Below, piece by piece: positions 1 through 5,493 of a stretch of 8,989 bases of DNA. The DNA is taken from the NCBI GenBank assembly GCA_030840515.1, contig JAVEEJ010000274.1, forward strand, positions 1 to 8,989. Reading direction: 5' to 3'. Positions within the stretch are counted from its first letter, which is position 1. The number at the start of each line of letters is the position of its first letter. The position numbers and the translations under genes were made by a program. The DNA comes from Frankiaceae bacterium (GTDB lineage Bacteria > Actinomycetota > Actinomycetes > JAVEEJ01). The notes below the pieces were generated by a model, which did not search any database, was not told the DNA's origin, and saw nothing but the letters and a program-made list of their open reading frames with translations.

Positions 1-438
1 AAGGACGTCGGGTTCCGCTTCGGTCCTGCCGGCACCGGGTCGCAGCCGGCTACCTCGTTCAGCGTCAGCTTCCTCAGAGCCAAGGTCGGTGTGACCTGGA
101 GCGCGGCGCAGTCCCGCTGGCTGATCGCGATGGACGGCCACCCCGACCTCGCGGTGGGTGGAGCGCGGCTCGGCGCGGACAACGTCATCGTGCAGTTCGT
201 CAAGATCGACCGGAGCCGGTTCAGTGACGTCAACGGCGTGACCTCGCCGATCACCAGGACGATCGGCACCGGCCGGGCGATGTACTTCCGCGACGGCACG
301 CTGACCGCCGGCACGTGGTCCCGCAAGGGCAGCAACGCCACCCGGTGGGTGGACGCCAACGGTGCGCCGTTCCTGCTCAAGCCGGGCAAGACGTGGGTCA
401 TCCTGGTGCGGCAGGGCAGCAACGTCCCGGTGAGCTAG
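1..438 (+). CDS. DUF3048 domain protein (YerB-like), C-terminal part, 5' end outside window
   Basis: The reading frame is open from base 1 and stops at TAG 436-438, leaving 145 residues. The sequence resembles the C-terminal half of DUF3048 proteins (Bacillus YerB type, usually lipoproteins). It has a beta-rich stretch, a segment GTGRAMYFRDG, then TWSRKG, and near the end the family-typical LKPGKTWVILV. The GTG at 91 is in frame but is not a credible start, because the preceding residues (from KDVGFRFGPAG) already fit the fold. The signal peptide or lipobox expected at the N terminus would lie upstream and cannot be checked. The molecular function of the family is unknown. The gene ends 29 bp before pdxS on the same strand. 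No clear terminator follows, so some read-through into pdxS is possible, although pdxS seems to have its own promoter. Family assignment is from recognised motifs, not from a search. Confidence 0.8.
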   Translation, partial: KDVGFRFGPAGTGSQPATSFSVSFLRAKVGVTWSAAQSRWLIAMDGHPDLAVGGARLGADNVIVQFVKIDRSRFSDVNGVTSPITRTIGTGRAMYFRDGTLTAGTWSRKGSNATRWVDANGAPFLLKPGKTWVILVRQGSNVPVS

Positions 439-455
439 TCGGCTGCTGACGCGCC

Positions 456-461
456 TACGAT
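456..461 (+). promoter_or_regulatory. Candidate -10 element (TACGAT) for leaderless pdxS
   Basis: TACGAT fits the actinobacterial TAnnnT -10 consensus. The GTG start of pdxS at 468 follows after 6 nt, the distance at which transcription normally begins. No purine-rich Shine-Dalgarno sequence is present before the GTG. Together this suggests that transcription starts at or beside the start codon (leaderless mRNA). No convincing -35 box is visible, and such hexamers do occur by chance. Confidence 0.5.
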
Positions 462-467
462 GGGCGT

Positions 468-1421
468 GTGAGCACCGACCAGAACCCCCGCAGTCACACC
501 GCGTCTGAGGCAGGCACCGCTTCTGAGGCCGGCACCGCTTCTGAGGCAGGCACCGTGCGGGTGAAGCGCGGCATGGCCGAGATGCTCAAGGGCGGCGTCA
601 TCATGGACGTCGTCACCGTCGAGCAGGCCAAGATCGCCGAGGACTCCGGTGCCGTGGCCGTCATGGCGCTCGAGCGGGTCCCAGCGGACATCCGCGCCCA
701 AGGCGGCGTCTCGCGGATGAGCGACCCGGACATGATCGACGCGATCGTCGCCGCGGTGTCCATCCCGGTCATGGCGAAGGCGCGGATCGGGCACTTCGTC
801 GAGGCGCAGGTGCTGCAGTCGCTCGGCGTCGACTACGTCGACGAGTCCGAGGTGCTGACGCCGGCCGACTACACCCACCACATCGACAAGTGGCAGTTCA
901 CCGTGCCGTTCGTCTGCGGGGCCACAAACCTGGGGGAGGCACTGCGTCGGCTCACCGAGGGCGCGGCGATGATCCGCTCCAAGGGCGAGGCCGGCACCGG
1001 CGACGTGTCCAACGCGGTCACGCACATGCGCACCATCCGCGACCAGATCCGCACGCTGACGTCGCTGCCAGAGGACGAGCTCTACGTCGCGGCCAAGGAG
1101 CTGCAGGCGCCGTTCGACCTCGTGAAGGAGGTCGCGTCACTCGGCCGCCTCCCGGTGGTGCTCTTCACGGCCGGCGGCATCGCAACGCCCGCCGACGCGG
1201 CGATGATGATGCAGCTGGGTGCCGACGGAGTCTTCGTCGGCAGCGGCATCTTCAAGAGCGGCAACCCGGCGCAGCGAGCCGAGGCGATCGTCAAGGCCAC
1301 CACGTTCTATGACGACCCCGACGTGATCGCCAAGGTCTCCCGCGGTCTGGGTGAGGCGATGGTCGGCATCAATGTCGAGGAGCTGCCGGTCGGCCACCGG
1401 CTGGCAGAGCGCGGTTGGTAG
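468..1421 (+). CDS. pdxS: Pyridoxal 5'-phosphate synthase, lyase/synthase subunit PdxS
   Basis: PdxS (Pdx1, formerly SNZ/YaaD) builds pyridoxal 5'-phosphate from ribose 5-phosphate (or ribulose 5-phosphate), glyceraldehyde 3-phosphate and ammonia supplied by PdxT. It is cytoplasmic and normally forms a (beta/alpha)8-barrel dodecamer. The 317 residues contain the whole conserved core from VKRGMAEMLKGGVIMD to the C-terminal ERGW. Asp47, Lys104 (in PVMAKARIGHF) and Lys172 (in RSKGEAGTGD) match Bacillus subtilis Asp24, Lys81 and Lys149 with a constant offset of 23, so the active site is intact and the extra length is all N-terminal. That extension holds TASEAG three times (residues 11-28). GTG 468 is chosen because it sits 6 nt after a -10 hexamer; a start nearer the core without the repeats cannot be wholly excluded, but no ATG/GTG with a good ribosome site is seen there. 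The stop overlaps the pdxT start, so the two subunits are probably translationally coupled. Confidence 0.97.
   Translation: MSTDQNPRSHTASEAGTASEAGTASEAGTVRVKRGMAEMLKGGVIMDVVTVEQAKIAEDSGAVAVMALERVPADIRAQGGVSRMSDPDMIDAIVAAVSIPVMAKARIGHFVEAQVLQSLGVDYVDESEVLTPADYTHHIDKWQFTVPFVCGATNLGEALRRLTEGAAMIRSKGEAGTGDVSNAVTHMRTIRDQIRTLTSLPEDELYVAAKELQAPFDLVKEVASLGRLPVVLFTAGGIATPADAAMMMQLGADGVFVGSGIFKSGNPAQRAEAIVKATTFYDDPDVIAKVSRGLGEAMVGINVEELPVGHRLAERGW
498..551 (+). repeat. Three 18-bp tandem repeats in the 5' part of pdxS
   Basis: Units at 498-515, 516-533 and 534-551 each encode Thr-Ala-Ser-Glu-Ala-Gly. Units 2 and 3 differ at one base and unit 1 differs from unit 3 at one base, all at third codon positions. 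A partial fourth unit (ACC, Thr) follows. The array is in frame, so copy-number change would lengthen or shorten the PdxS N-terminal tail without breaking the gene. Confidence 0.95.
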
Positions 1422-2014
1422 CCGCGCCCCGGATCGGGGTGCTGGCGCTGCAAGGCGACGTGAGGGAGCACCTGCTCGCGCTGGAAGCGGCGGGAGCGAG
1501 TACGACGACCGTCCGGCGCCCCGCTGAGCTGGCCGGGGTCGACGCGCTCGTGGTGCCGGGCGGTGAGTCGACCACCATCGGCAAGTTGGCCGTCACCTTC
1601 GGGTTGCTCGAGCCGCTCCGTGAGCGGGTTGCCGCGGGGATGCCGACCTACGGCTCGTGCGCGGGCATGGTCCTGCTGGCGCGCTCGGTCGTCGACGGCC
1701 GGCCCGATCAGCCGCTGGTCGGAGGACTGGACATCCAGGTGCGGCGCAACGCGTTCGGGCGCCAGGTCGACTCCTTCGAGGCCGACCTGGACTGGGCCGG
1801 CCTCGCCGAGCCGCTCCACGCCGTGTTCATCCGCGCGCCCTGGGTCGAGGCCGCCGGGGCCGGCGTCGAGGTGCTGGCCTCCGTGGCGGTCGACGGCGCC
1901 AACCACCCGGTGGCGGTGCGGGAGGGCGCCGTACTCGCCACCTCCTTCCACCCCGAGCTCACGGGCGACCACCGGGTGCACGAGCTGTTCGTGGACCTCG
2001 TGCGCAGGAGCTAG
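1415..2014 (+). CDS. pdxT: Pyridoxal 5'-phosphate synthase, glutaminase subunit PdxT
   Basis: PdxT (Pdx2) is a class I glutamine amidotransferase that hydrolyses glutamine and channels ammonia to PdxS; it is active mainly when bound to PdxS. The 199 residues are the usual length. Visible motifs are IGVLALQGD at the N terminus, the oxyanion-region VPGGEST (residues 47-53), the nucleophile Cys82 in YGSCAGM, and the His179/Glu181 pair in SFHPELTGD, giving a complete Cys-His-Glu triad. The start is TTG 1415, which overlaps the end of pdxS by 7 nt. An in-frame stop lies upstream at 1352-1354, and the next start (GTG 1439) would delete the first beta strand. The ribosome site is weak (AGAG), which fits translation coupled to pdxS. 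The gene ends within a stem-loop that also holds the stop of the opposite-strand gene. Confidence 0.96.
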   Translation: MVAAPRIGVLALQGDVREHLLALEAAGASTTTVRRPAELAGVDALVVPGGESTTIGKLAVTFGLLEPLRERVAAGMPTYGSCAGMVLLARSVVDGRPDQPLVGGLDIQVRRNAFGRQVDSFEADLDWAGLAEPLHAVFIRAPWVEAAGAGVEVLASVAVDGANHPVAVREGAVLATSFHPELTGDHRVHELFVDLVRRS

Positions 2015-2023
2015 TGCAGCTCC
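2007..2023. terminator. Stem-loop over the shared pdxT / minus-strand gene stop codons, possible two-way terminator
   Basis: GGAGCT (2007-2012) can pair with AGCTCC (2018-2023) across the 5-nt loop AGTGC. The loop and the end of the left arm contain the convergent stop codons, TAG 2012-2014 on plus and TAG 2013-2011 on minus. No T-tract follows in either direction, so it would be an L-shaped, actinobacterial-style terminator at best. The hairpin is seen in the sequence; its role is inferred from position. Confidence 0.5.
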
Positions 2024-2379
2024 ACCCAGACCGTCTTGCCGTCGTCATGGCGGTCGACGCCCCAGTTGCTCGCGTTCTCCGCGACCAGCCGAAGGCCTGT
2101 GCCCGTCTCGTTCGGCGCCACCTCGCCGTCCGGGCGGGAGTCGTCCACCTCGACCCGCACGCAGGGTGGCTCCCCGGGCACGACCCGCAGCCGGAGCACG
2201 CAGCCACCGCCGCCGTGAGACATCGCATTGGTCACCAGCTCGCTGACCACGAGGGCGGTGCGCACCGCCAGCGTGTCGTGCCCGGACTCGTGCAGGAAGC
2301 GCTCGGCGTACTCGCGCGCCAGCCGTGGGCTGCGCGGCGAGTCCGGCAGCCGGAGGGCGGGCCCTGCCTGCTCGTCCAT
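2011..2379 (-). CDS. ATP-binding protein of the RsbW-like anti-sigma / HATPase_c_2 type
   Basis: The 122-residue product has the GHKL ATPase hallmarks in order: the N box SELVTNAMSHG (residues 46-56, with Glu47 and Asn51), the G1-box region VEVDDSRPD (76-84) and the G2 region TGTGLRLVAENASNWGV (92-108). This is the layout of the many small single-domain regulators in Streptomyces and relatives, which typically act as anti-sigma factors or serine kinases that phosphorylate anti-sigma antagonists. There is no dimerisation domain, sensor or membrane segment, so it is not a full histidine kinase. ATG 2379 is chosen because it gives the normal N terminus; longer versions of this frame run antisense into yebC and lose family resemblance. 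No sigma factor or antagonist gene is next to it, so its target is unknown. It is the only minus-strand gene in the window. Confidence 0.9.
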   Translation of the reverse strand: MDEQAGPALRLPDSPRSPRLAREYAERFLHESGHDTLAVRTALVVSELVTNAMSHGGGGCVLRLRVVPGEPPCVRVEVDDSRPDGEVAPNETGTGLRLVAENASNWGVDRHDDGKTVWVELH

Positions 2380-2389
2380 GGCGGGAGCG

Positions 2390-2395
2390 ACCCTA
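2390..2395 (-). promoter_or_regulatory. Candidate -10 element (TAGGGT) for the minus-strand ATPase gene
   Basis: On the minus strand TAGGGT is followed by 10 nt (CGCTCCCGCC) and then the ATG at 2379. The interval has no purine-rich ribosome site, so a leaderless or very short-leader mRNA is plausible. No -35 box is evident. Confidence 0.4.
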
Positions 2396-2403
2396 GCGGC
2401 GGG

Positions 2404-2409
2404 TAGCAT
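2404..2409 (+). promoter_or_regulatory. Candidate -10 element (TAGCAT) for yebC
   Basis: TAGCAT fits the TAnnnT consensus in the 73-bp gap between the divergent ATPase gene and yebC. A start near 2415-2417 would give a leader of about 37 nt carrying a hairpin and a Shine-Dalgarno sequence. The oppositely oriented candidate lies only 8 bp away. No -35 box is recognised. Confidence 0.4.
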
Positions 2410-2414
2410 CAGCG

Positions 2415-2431
2415 GCCGGCAAAAGGCCGGC
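2415..2431 (+). other. Short GC hairpin at the predicted 5' end of the yebC mRNA
   Basis: GCCGGC (2415-2420) can pair with GCCGGC (2426-2431) across the loop AAAAG. It would begin almost at the first base of the transcript expected from the -10 at 2404-2409. It could protect the 5' end or be incidental. The ribosome site GAAGGG (2441-2446), 6 nt before GTG 2453, stays free. Confidence 0.35.
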
Positions 2432-2452
2432 GACTCCAGCGAAGGGCACCAC

Positions 2453-3202
2453 GTGAGCGGCCACAGCAAGTGGGCGACGACCAAGCACAAGAAGGCCGTC
2501 GTCGACGCCCGTCGCGGCAAGCTGTTCGCCAAGCTGATCAAGAACATCGAGGTCGCGGCGCGCACCGGCGGCGGCGACCCCGCGGGCAACCCGACGCTCG
2601 CTGACGCGATCGCCAAGGCCAAGGGCAACTCGGTCCCCAACGACAACATCGACCGCGCCGTCAAGCGCGGCTCCGGGGCCGAGGCCGGGGGAGCCGACTG
2701 GGAGCCGATCACCTACGAGGGCTACGGCCCCGGGGGAGTGGCGCTGCTGATCGAGTGCCTCACCGACAACCGCAACCGGGCGGCCTCGGAGGTGCGTACG
2801 GCCGTGACCCGCAACGGGGGGAACATGGCTGACCCCGGCTCGGTCGCCTACATGTTCAACCGCAAGGGCGTCGTGCTCGTCCCGAAGGCGGGCCTGTCGG
2901 AGGACGACGTGCTCGCCGCGGTCCTGGACGCCGGCCCCGAGGAGGTCAACGACCTCGGCGACTACTTCGAGGTCGTGTCGGAGGCGTCGGACCTCACGGC
3001 GGTGCGAGCCGCCCTCACGGCGGCCGGGATCGGCTACGAGTCGGCCGAGTCGGCCTGGCTGCCCAGCGTGTCGGTGCCGGTGGAGGACGACGAGGTCGCC
3101 CGGCGGATCCTGCGGCTGGTGGACGCGCTGGAGGACTGCGACGACGTGCAGAACGTCTGGGGCAACTTCGAGCTCAGCGACGAGGTCATGGCCGACGCCT
3201 GA
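2453..3202 (+). CDS. yebC: YebC/PmpR/TACO1 family protein
   Basis: The 249 residues match the family's usual length and begin with the signature SGHSKWATTKHKKA. Other marks are the basic helical N-terminal domain (residues 1-75), ITYEGYGPGGVALLIE (86-101), the SEVRTAVTRNGGNMADPGSVAYMF segment (112-135, here not over-long), and the C-terminal NVWGNFEL. Older annotation calls the family a DNA-binding transcription regulator. More recent work on bacterial YebC and mitochondrial TACO1 points to a ribosome-associated factor that relieves stalling, for example at proline-rich stretches. The start is GTG 2453, preceded by GAAGGG at 6-nt spacing; an upstream in-frame extension runs antisense through the ATPase gene and is not used. 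Its place directly before ruvCAB is conserved in many bacteria, but here ruvC seems to have its own promoter. Confidence 0.96.
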   Translation: MSGHSKWATTKHKKAVVDARRGKLFAKLIKNIEVAARTGGGDPAGNPTLADAIAKAKGNSVPNDNIDRAVKRGSGAEAGGADWEPITYEGYGPGGVALLIECLTDNRNRAASEVRTAVTRNGGNMADPGSVAYMFNRKGVVLVPKAGLSEDDVLAAVLDAGPEEVNDLGDYFEVVSEASDLTAVRAALTAAGIGYESAESAWLPSVSVPVEDDEVARRILRLVDALEDCDDVQNVWGNFELSDEVMADA

Positions 3203-3223
3203 GGGCGATCGCCCGGCGCGTCG
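3193..3223 (+). terminator. Nested stem-loop at the end of yebC, possible terminator
   Basis: An outer stem CGACGC/GCGTCG (3193-3198 with 3218-3223) encloses the perfect 12-bp palindrome GGGCGATCGCCC (3203-3214), which can form a 4-bp stem with a GATC loop. It starts inside the last codons of yebC and surrounds the TGA stop. There is no T-tract. It would separate yebC from the ruv promoter, but this is inferred only from structure and place. Confidence 0.35.
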
Positions 3224-3248
3224 CCGTCGTACTCGTGCCCGCGTGCCT

Positions 3249-3254
3249 TAGCCT
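3249..3254 (+). promoter_or_regulatory. Candidate -10 element (TAGCCT) of the ruvCAB operon
   Basis: TAGCCT fits TAnnnT and lies one base before the LexA box, so the expected transcription start (about 3260-3262) would fall inside that box. This is a typical arrangement for LexA repression. No clear -35 box is seen near 3226-3231. Confidence 0.5.
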
Positions 3255-3255
3255 G

Positions 3256-3271
3256 TCGAACACCCGTTCGC
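3256..3271 (+). promoter_or_regulatory. LexA-binding site (actinobacterial SOS box) upstream of ruvC
   Basis: TCGAAC ACCC GTTCGC matches the actinobacterial/Gram-positive SOS box TCGAAC-N4-GTTCGA at all arm positions except the last base. The arms form an 11-of-12 inverted repeat. It sits between the -10 hexamer and the ruvC ribosome site (GGAAGG, 3272-3277), where bound LexA would block transcription start. LexA control of ruvCAB is established in mycobacteria and other bacteria, so this operon is probably induced by DNA damage. Confidence 0.85.
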
Positions 3272-3277
3272 GGAAGG
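3272..3277 (+). promoter_or_regulatory. Shine-Dalgarno GGAAGG that decides the ruvC start
   Basis: The motif is 7 nt from GTG 3285 but only 1 nt from the in-frame GTG 3279, so the later GTG is the likely start. It directly abuts the LexA box. Confidence 0.7.
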
Positions 3278-3284
3278 TGTGCTC

Positions 3285-3809
3285 GTGCGTGTGCTCGGCG
3301 TCGACCCCGGCCTGACCCGGTGCGGACTCGGCGTGGTCGACGGCGTCCCTGGGCGGCCGCTCACGCTCGTGGCCGTGGGCGTGGCGCGCACGCCTGCCGC
3401 AGACGACATCGGGGCTCGCCTCGCGGCGCTGCACGGCGTGATCGGCGAGTGGCTCGACGAGCACCGGCCCGACGTGGTGGCGGTGGAGCGGGTGTTCAGC
3501 CAGCACAACGTCCGCACCGTGATGGGCACCGCGCAGGCCAGCGCCGTCGCGATCACGGCAGCAGCTCTGCGCGGGTTGCCGGTCGTGCTGCACACGCCCT
3601 CGGAGGTCAAGGCAGCCGTCAGCGGCAACGGCCGGGCCGACAAGGCGCAGGTCGCGGCGATGGTGACCCGGCTGCTGCGGTTGCCCGCGGCGCCCACTCC
3701 GGCCGACGCCGCCGACGCGCTCGCGCTCGCGATCTGCCACGTGTGGCGGGGCGGTGCGCAGGCCAAGCTGGCAGCGGCGCTCGCCGCCGCAGGAAGGAGA
3801 GTCGGGTGA
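3285..3809 (+). CDS. ruvC: Holliday-junction resolvase RuvC
   Basis: RuvC is the dimeric endonuclease that cuts Holliday junctions symmetrically after RuvAB branch migration in recombinational repair. With the start at GTG 3285 the protein is 174 residues (E. coli: 173) and begins MRVLGVDPG, the standard RuvC N terminus. The four metal-binding acidic residues are visible: Asp7 (GVDPG), Glu68 (VAVERVF), and Asp141 and Asp144 (PADAADALALAICH). The conserved FSQHNVRTVMGTAQASAV stretch (71-88) follows Glu68. An in-frame GTG at 3279 would add two residues but leaves only 1 nt to the Shine-Dalgarno sequence. The gene overlaps ruvA by the 4-bp GTGA. Control by LexA is indicated by the SOS box just upstream. 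Confidence 0.96.
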   Translation: MRVLGVDPGLTRCGLGVVDGVPGRPLTLVAVGVARTPAADDIGARLAALHGVIGEWLDEHRPDVVAVERVFSQHNVRTVMGTAQASAVAITAAALRGLPVVLHTPSEVKAAVSGNGRADKAQVAAMVTRLLRLPAAPTPADAADALALAICHVWRGGAQAKLAAALAAAGRRVG

Positions 3810-4417
3810 TTGCGTACGTCGCCGGCCGGGTCACCGCGCTAGCACCGGACGGGGCGGTGGTCGACGTCGGTGGGGTCGGGCTCGAGGTGCAGTGCACGCC
3901 CTCGACGCTGGCTGCGCTGCGAGTCGGCGAGACGGCGCGGGTGCCCACCTCGCTGGTGGTGCGGGAGGACTCGCTCACGCTCTACGGATTTGCCGACGAC
4001 GACGAGCGGGCCACCTTCGAGCTGCTGCAGACCGCGTCGGGCGTGGGGCCACGGCTCGCGCAGTCGGTGCTCGGAGTGCTCTCGCCCACCGCGCTGCGTC
4101 AGGCCATCGCCACCGAGGACCTGGCCGAGCTCACCCGGGTGCCGGGGATCGGCCGCAAGGGTGCGCAGCGGATCGTGCTCGAGCTGGCCGGACGCTTGAC
4201 CGGGATCGGCGAGCCCTCTGCGCTGGCTGCTGCCTCTCCCGGTGGGCGGGCTGACTGGCGCGGGCAGGTCCACGCGGGCCTGCTCGGCCTGGGCTGGTCG
4301 ACCCGCGAGGCCGACGAGGCCGTTGCCGCGGTGGCGCCGGAGGCCGAGGCCATGGGTCCCGAGCCGTCGGTGGCCGTGCTGCTCAAGGCCGCGCTGCAGA
4401 CACTGAGCCGGTCATGA
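3806..4417 (+). CDS. ruvA: Holliday-junction DNA-binding protein RuvA
   Basis: RuvA binds four-way junctions as a tetramer or octamer and loads the RuvB motor for branch migration. The 203 residues (usual length about 190-205) show the N-terminal OB-fold domain beginning MIAYVAGRVTAL (1-62). Two helix-hairpin-helix motifs follow, TASGVGPRLAQSVL (76-89) and LTRVPGIGRKGAQRIVLEL (109-127). A linker (about 131-150) leads to the RuvB-contacting C-terminal domain (151-203). The start GTG 3806 overlaps the ruvC stop TGA (3807-3809). A strong Shine-Dalgarno sequence, AAGGAGA (3794-3800), lies 5 nt upstream inside ruvC. The stop overlaps the ruvB start by 4 bp (ATGA), so the three genes form one coupled operon. 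Confidence 0.96.
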   Translation: MIAYVAGRVTALAPDGAVVDVGGVGLEVQCTPSTLAALRVGETARVPTSLVVREDSLTLYGFADDDERATFELLQTASGVGPRLAQSVLGVLSPTALRQAIATEDLAELTRVPGIGRKGAQRIVLELAGRLTGIGEPSALAAASPGGRADWRGQVHAGLLGLGWSTREADEAVAAVAPEAEAMGPEPSVAVLLKAALQTLSRS

Positions 4418-5439
4418 ACGACGACCTCGACGTGGTGAGCGCGCAGGCTGCCGTCGACGAGCGCGTCGTCGAGGCCGCCCTGCGGCCCAAGACGCTGGAC
4501 GAGTTCGTCGGGCAGCACCGGGTGCGCGAGCAGCTCTCATTGGTGCTGCAGGGCGCGCAAGCCCGCGGGCGGGTGCCCGACCACGTCCTGCTCGCCGGTC
4601 CTCCCGGGCTGGGCAAGACCACGCTCGCCATGATCATCGCCGCTGAGCTCGGCGCACCGCTGCGTGTGACGAGCGGACCGGCCATCGAACGGGCCGGCGA
4701 CCTCGCCGCACTGCTGTCCACGTTGAGCGAGGGCGAGGTGCTCTTCCTCGACGAGATCCACCGGATGGCGCGCCCGGCCGAGGAGCTGCTCTACGTGGCG
4801 ATGGAGGACTTCCGGGTCGACGTCATCGTCGGCAAAGGCCCAGGCGCCACGGCGATCCCGCTCGAGGTGTCGCCGTTCACGCTCGTGGCCGCGACCACCC
4901 GCGCGGGGCTGCTGCCGTCACCGCTGCGCGACCGGTTCGGCTTCACCGCCCAGCTCGACTTCTACGAGGCCTCCGACCTGGAGAAGGTCCTGGCCCGGTC
5001 GGCCGCGCTGCTCGGGGTACGGCTCGACTCCGACGCCGCCGCCGAGGTGGCCTCGCGGTCGCGCGGGACGCCCCGGATCGCCAACCGGCTGCTTCGGCGG
5101 GTCCGCGACTACGCGGAGGTGCGCGGCGACGGGCTGCTGTCGCTGGCCGCTGCCCGCGCGGCGCTCGCTGTCTACGAGGTCGACGAGCTCGGGCTCGACC
5201 GACTCGACCGGGCGGTGCTCGACGCCCTCATCCGCAAGTTCGGCGGTGGCCCGGTGGGGCTGTCCACGCTCGCCGTCGCGGTGGGCGAGGAGTCGGAGAC
5301 CGTCGAGACCGTGGCCGAGCCCTACCTGGTGCGGATCGGGATGCTGGCCCGCACGTCCCGGGGCCGGGTGGCGACCCCCCTGGCCTGGCAGCACCTCGGC
5401 CTCACGCCGCCGCCCGCGCCGGACGCACTGTTCGACTAG
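4414..5439 (+). CDS. ruvB: Holliday-junction branch-migration helicase RuvB
   Basis: RuvB is the hexameric AAA+ motor that pumps DNA through the RuvA-bound junction. The 341 residues are of normal length and carry every expected element: LRPKTLDEFVGQ (23-34), Walker A AGPPGLGKTT (61-70), Walker B LFLDEIH (110-116), sensor 1 VAATTRAG (158-165), the arginine-finger segment LRDRFG (171-176), sensor 2 GTPRIANRLLRR (218-229), GLDRLDR (260-266), and the C-terminal winged-helix domain with GGGPVGLSTLA (277-287) and EPYLVRIGMLARTSRGRVAT (302-321). ATG 4414 overlaps the ruvA stop. The last codons and stop form the first copy of a 16-bp tandem repeat. The protein itself appears intact and ends with a short Pro/Ala-rich tail, common in actinobacterial RuvB. 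Confidence 0.97.
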   Translation: MNDDLDVVSAQAAVDERVVEAALRPKTLDEFVGQHRVREQLSLVLQGAQARGRVPDHVLLAGPPGLGKTTLAMIIAAELGAPLRVTSGPAIERAGDLAALLSTLSEGEVLFLDEIHRMARPAEELLYVAMEDFRVDVIVGKGPGATAIPLEVSPFTLVAATTRAGLLPSPLRDRFGFTAQLDFYEASDLEKVLARSAALLGVRLDSDAAAEVASRSRGTPRIANRLLRRVRDYAEVRGDGLLSLAAARAALAVYEVDELGLDRLDRAVLDALIRKFGGGPVGLSTLAVAVGEESETVETVAEPYLVRIGMLARTSRGRVATPLAWQHLGLTPPPAPDALFD

Positions 5440-5477
5440 GGCGCGGTTCGACTAGGGCGCTGTTCGACTAGAGGCGG
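5430..5477 (+). repeat. 16-bp tandem repeat, three copies, starting over the ruvB stop codon
   Basis: Copies at 5430-5445, 5446-5461 and 5462-5477 share GTTCGACTAG. Copies 1 and 2 differ only in their last base, and copy 3 diverges after the tenth base. The first copy includes the final ruvB codons and TAG. Because 16 is not a multiple of three and CTAG is palindromic, the array puts TAG in all three frames of each strand (plus-strand TAG at 5437, 5453 and 5469). Confidence 0.95.
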
Positions 5478-5493
5478 CCCGAAGCGGTCCCGG

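Noticed and set aside
435..1025. A 196-codon minus-strand open frame opposite pdxS
   Set aside because: His/Arg/Asp/Gly-rich translation typical of antisense of a high-GC gene; no ribosome site, and the stop coincides by chance with the CTAG at the DUF3048 gene end.
2228..2452. 75-codon N-terminal extension of YebC
   Set aside because: It runs through the antisense of the ATPase gene, is unlike YebC, and the family N terminus SGHSKW starts exactly at GTG 2453 with a ribosome site.
2380..2712. Longer N terminus for the minus-strand ATPase (open frame from 2712)
   Set aside because: The extra 111 residues are antisense to yebC and hydrophobic/proline-rich without family resemblance; ATG 2379 gives the normal domain length.
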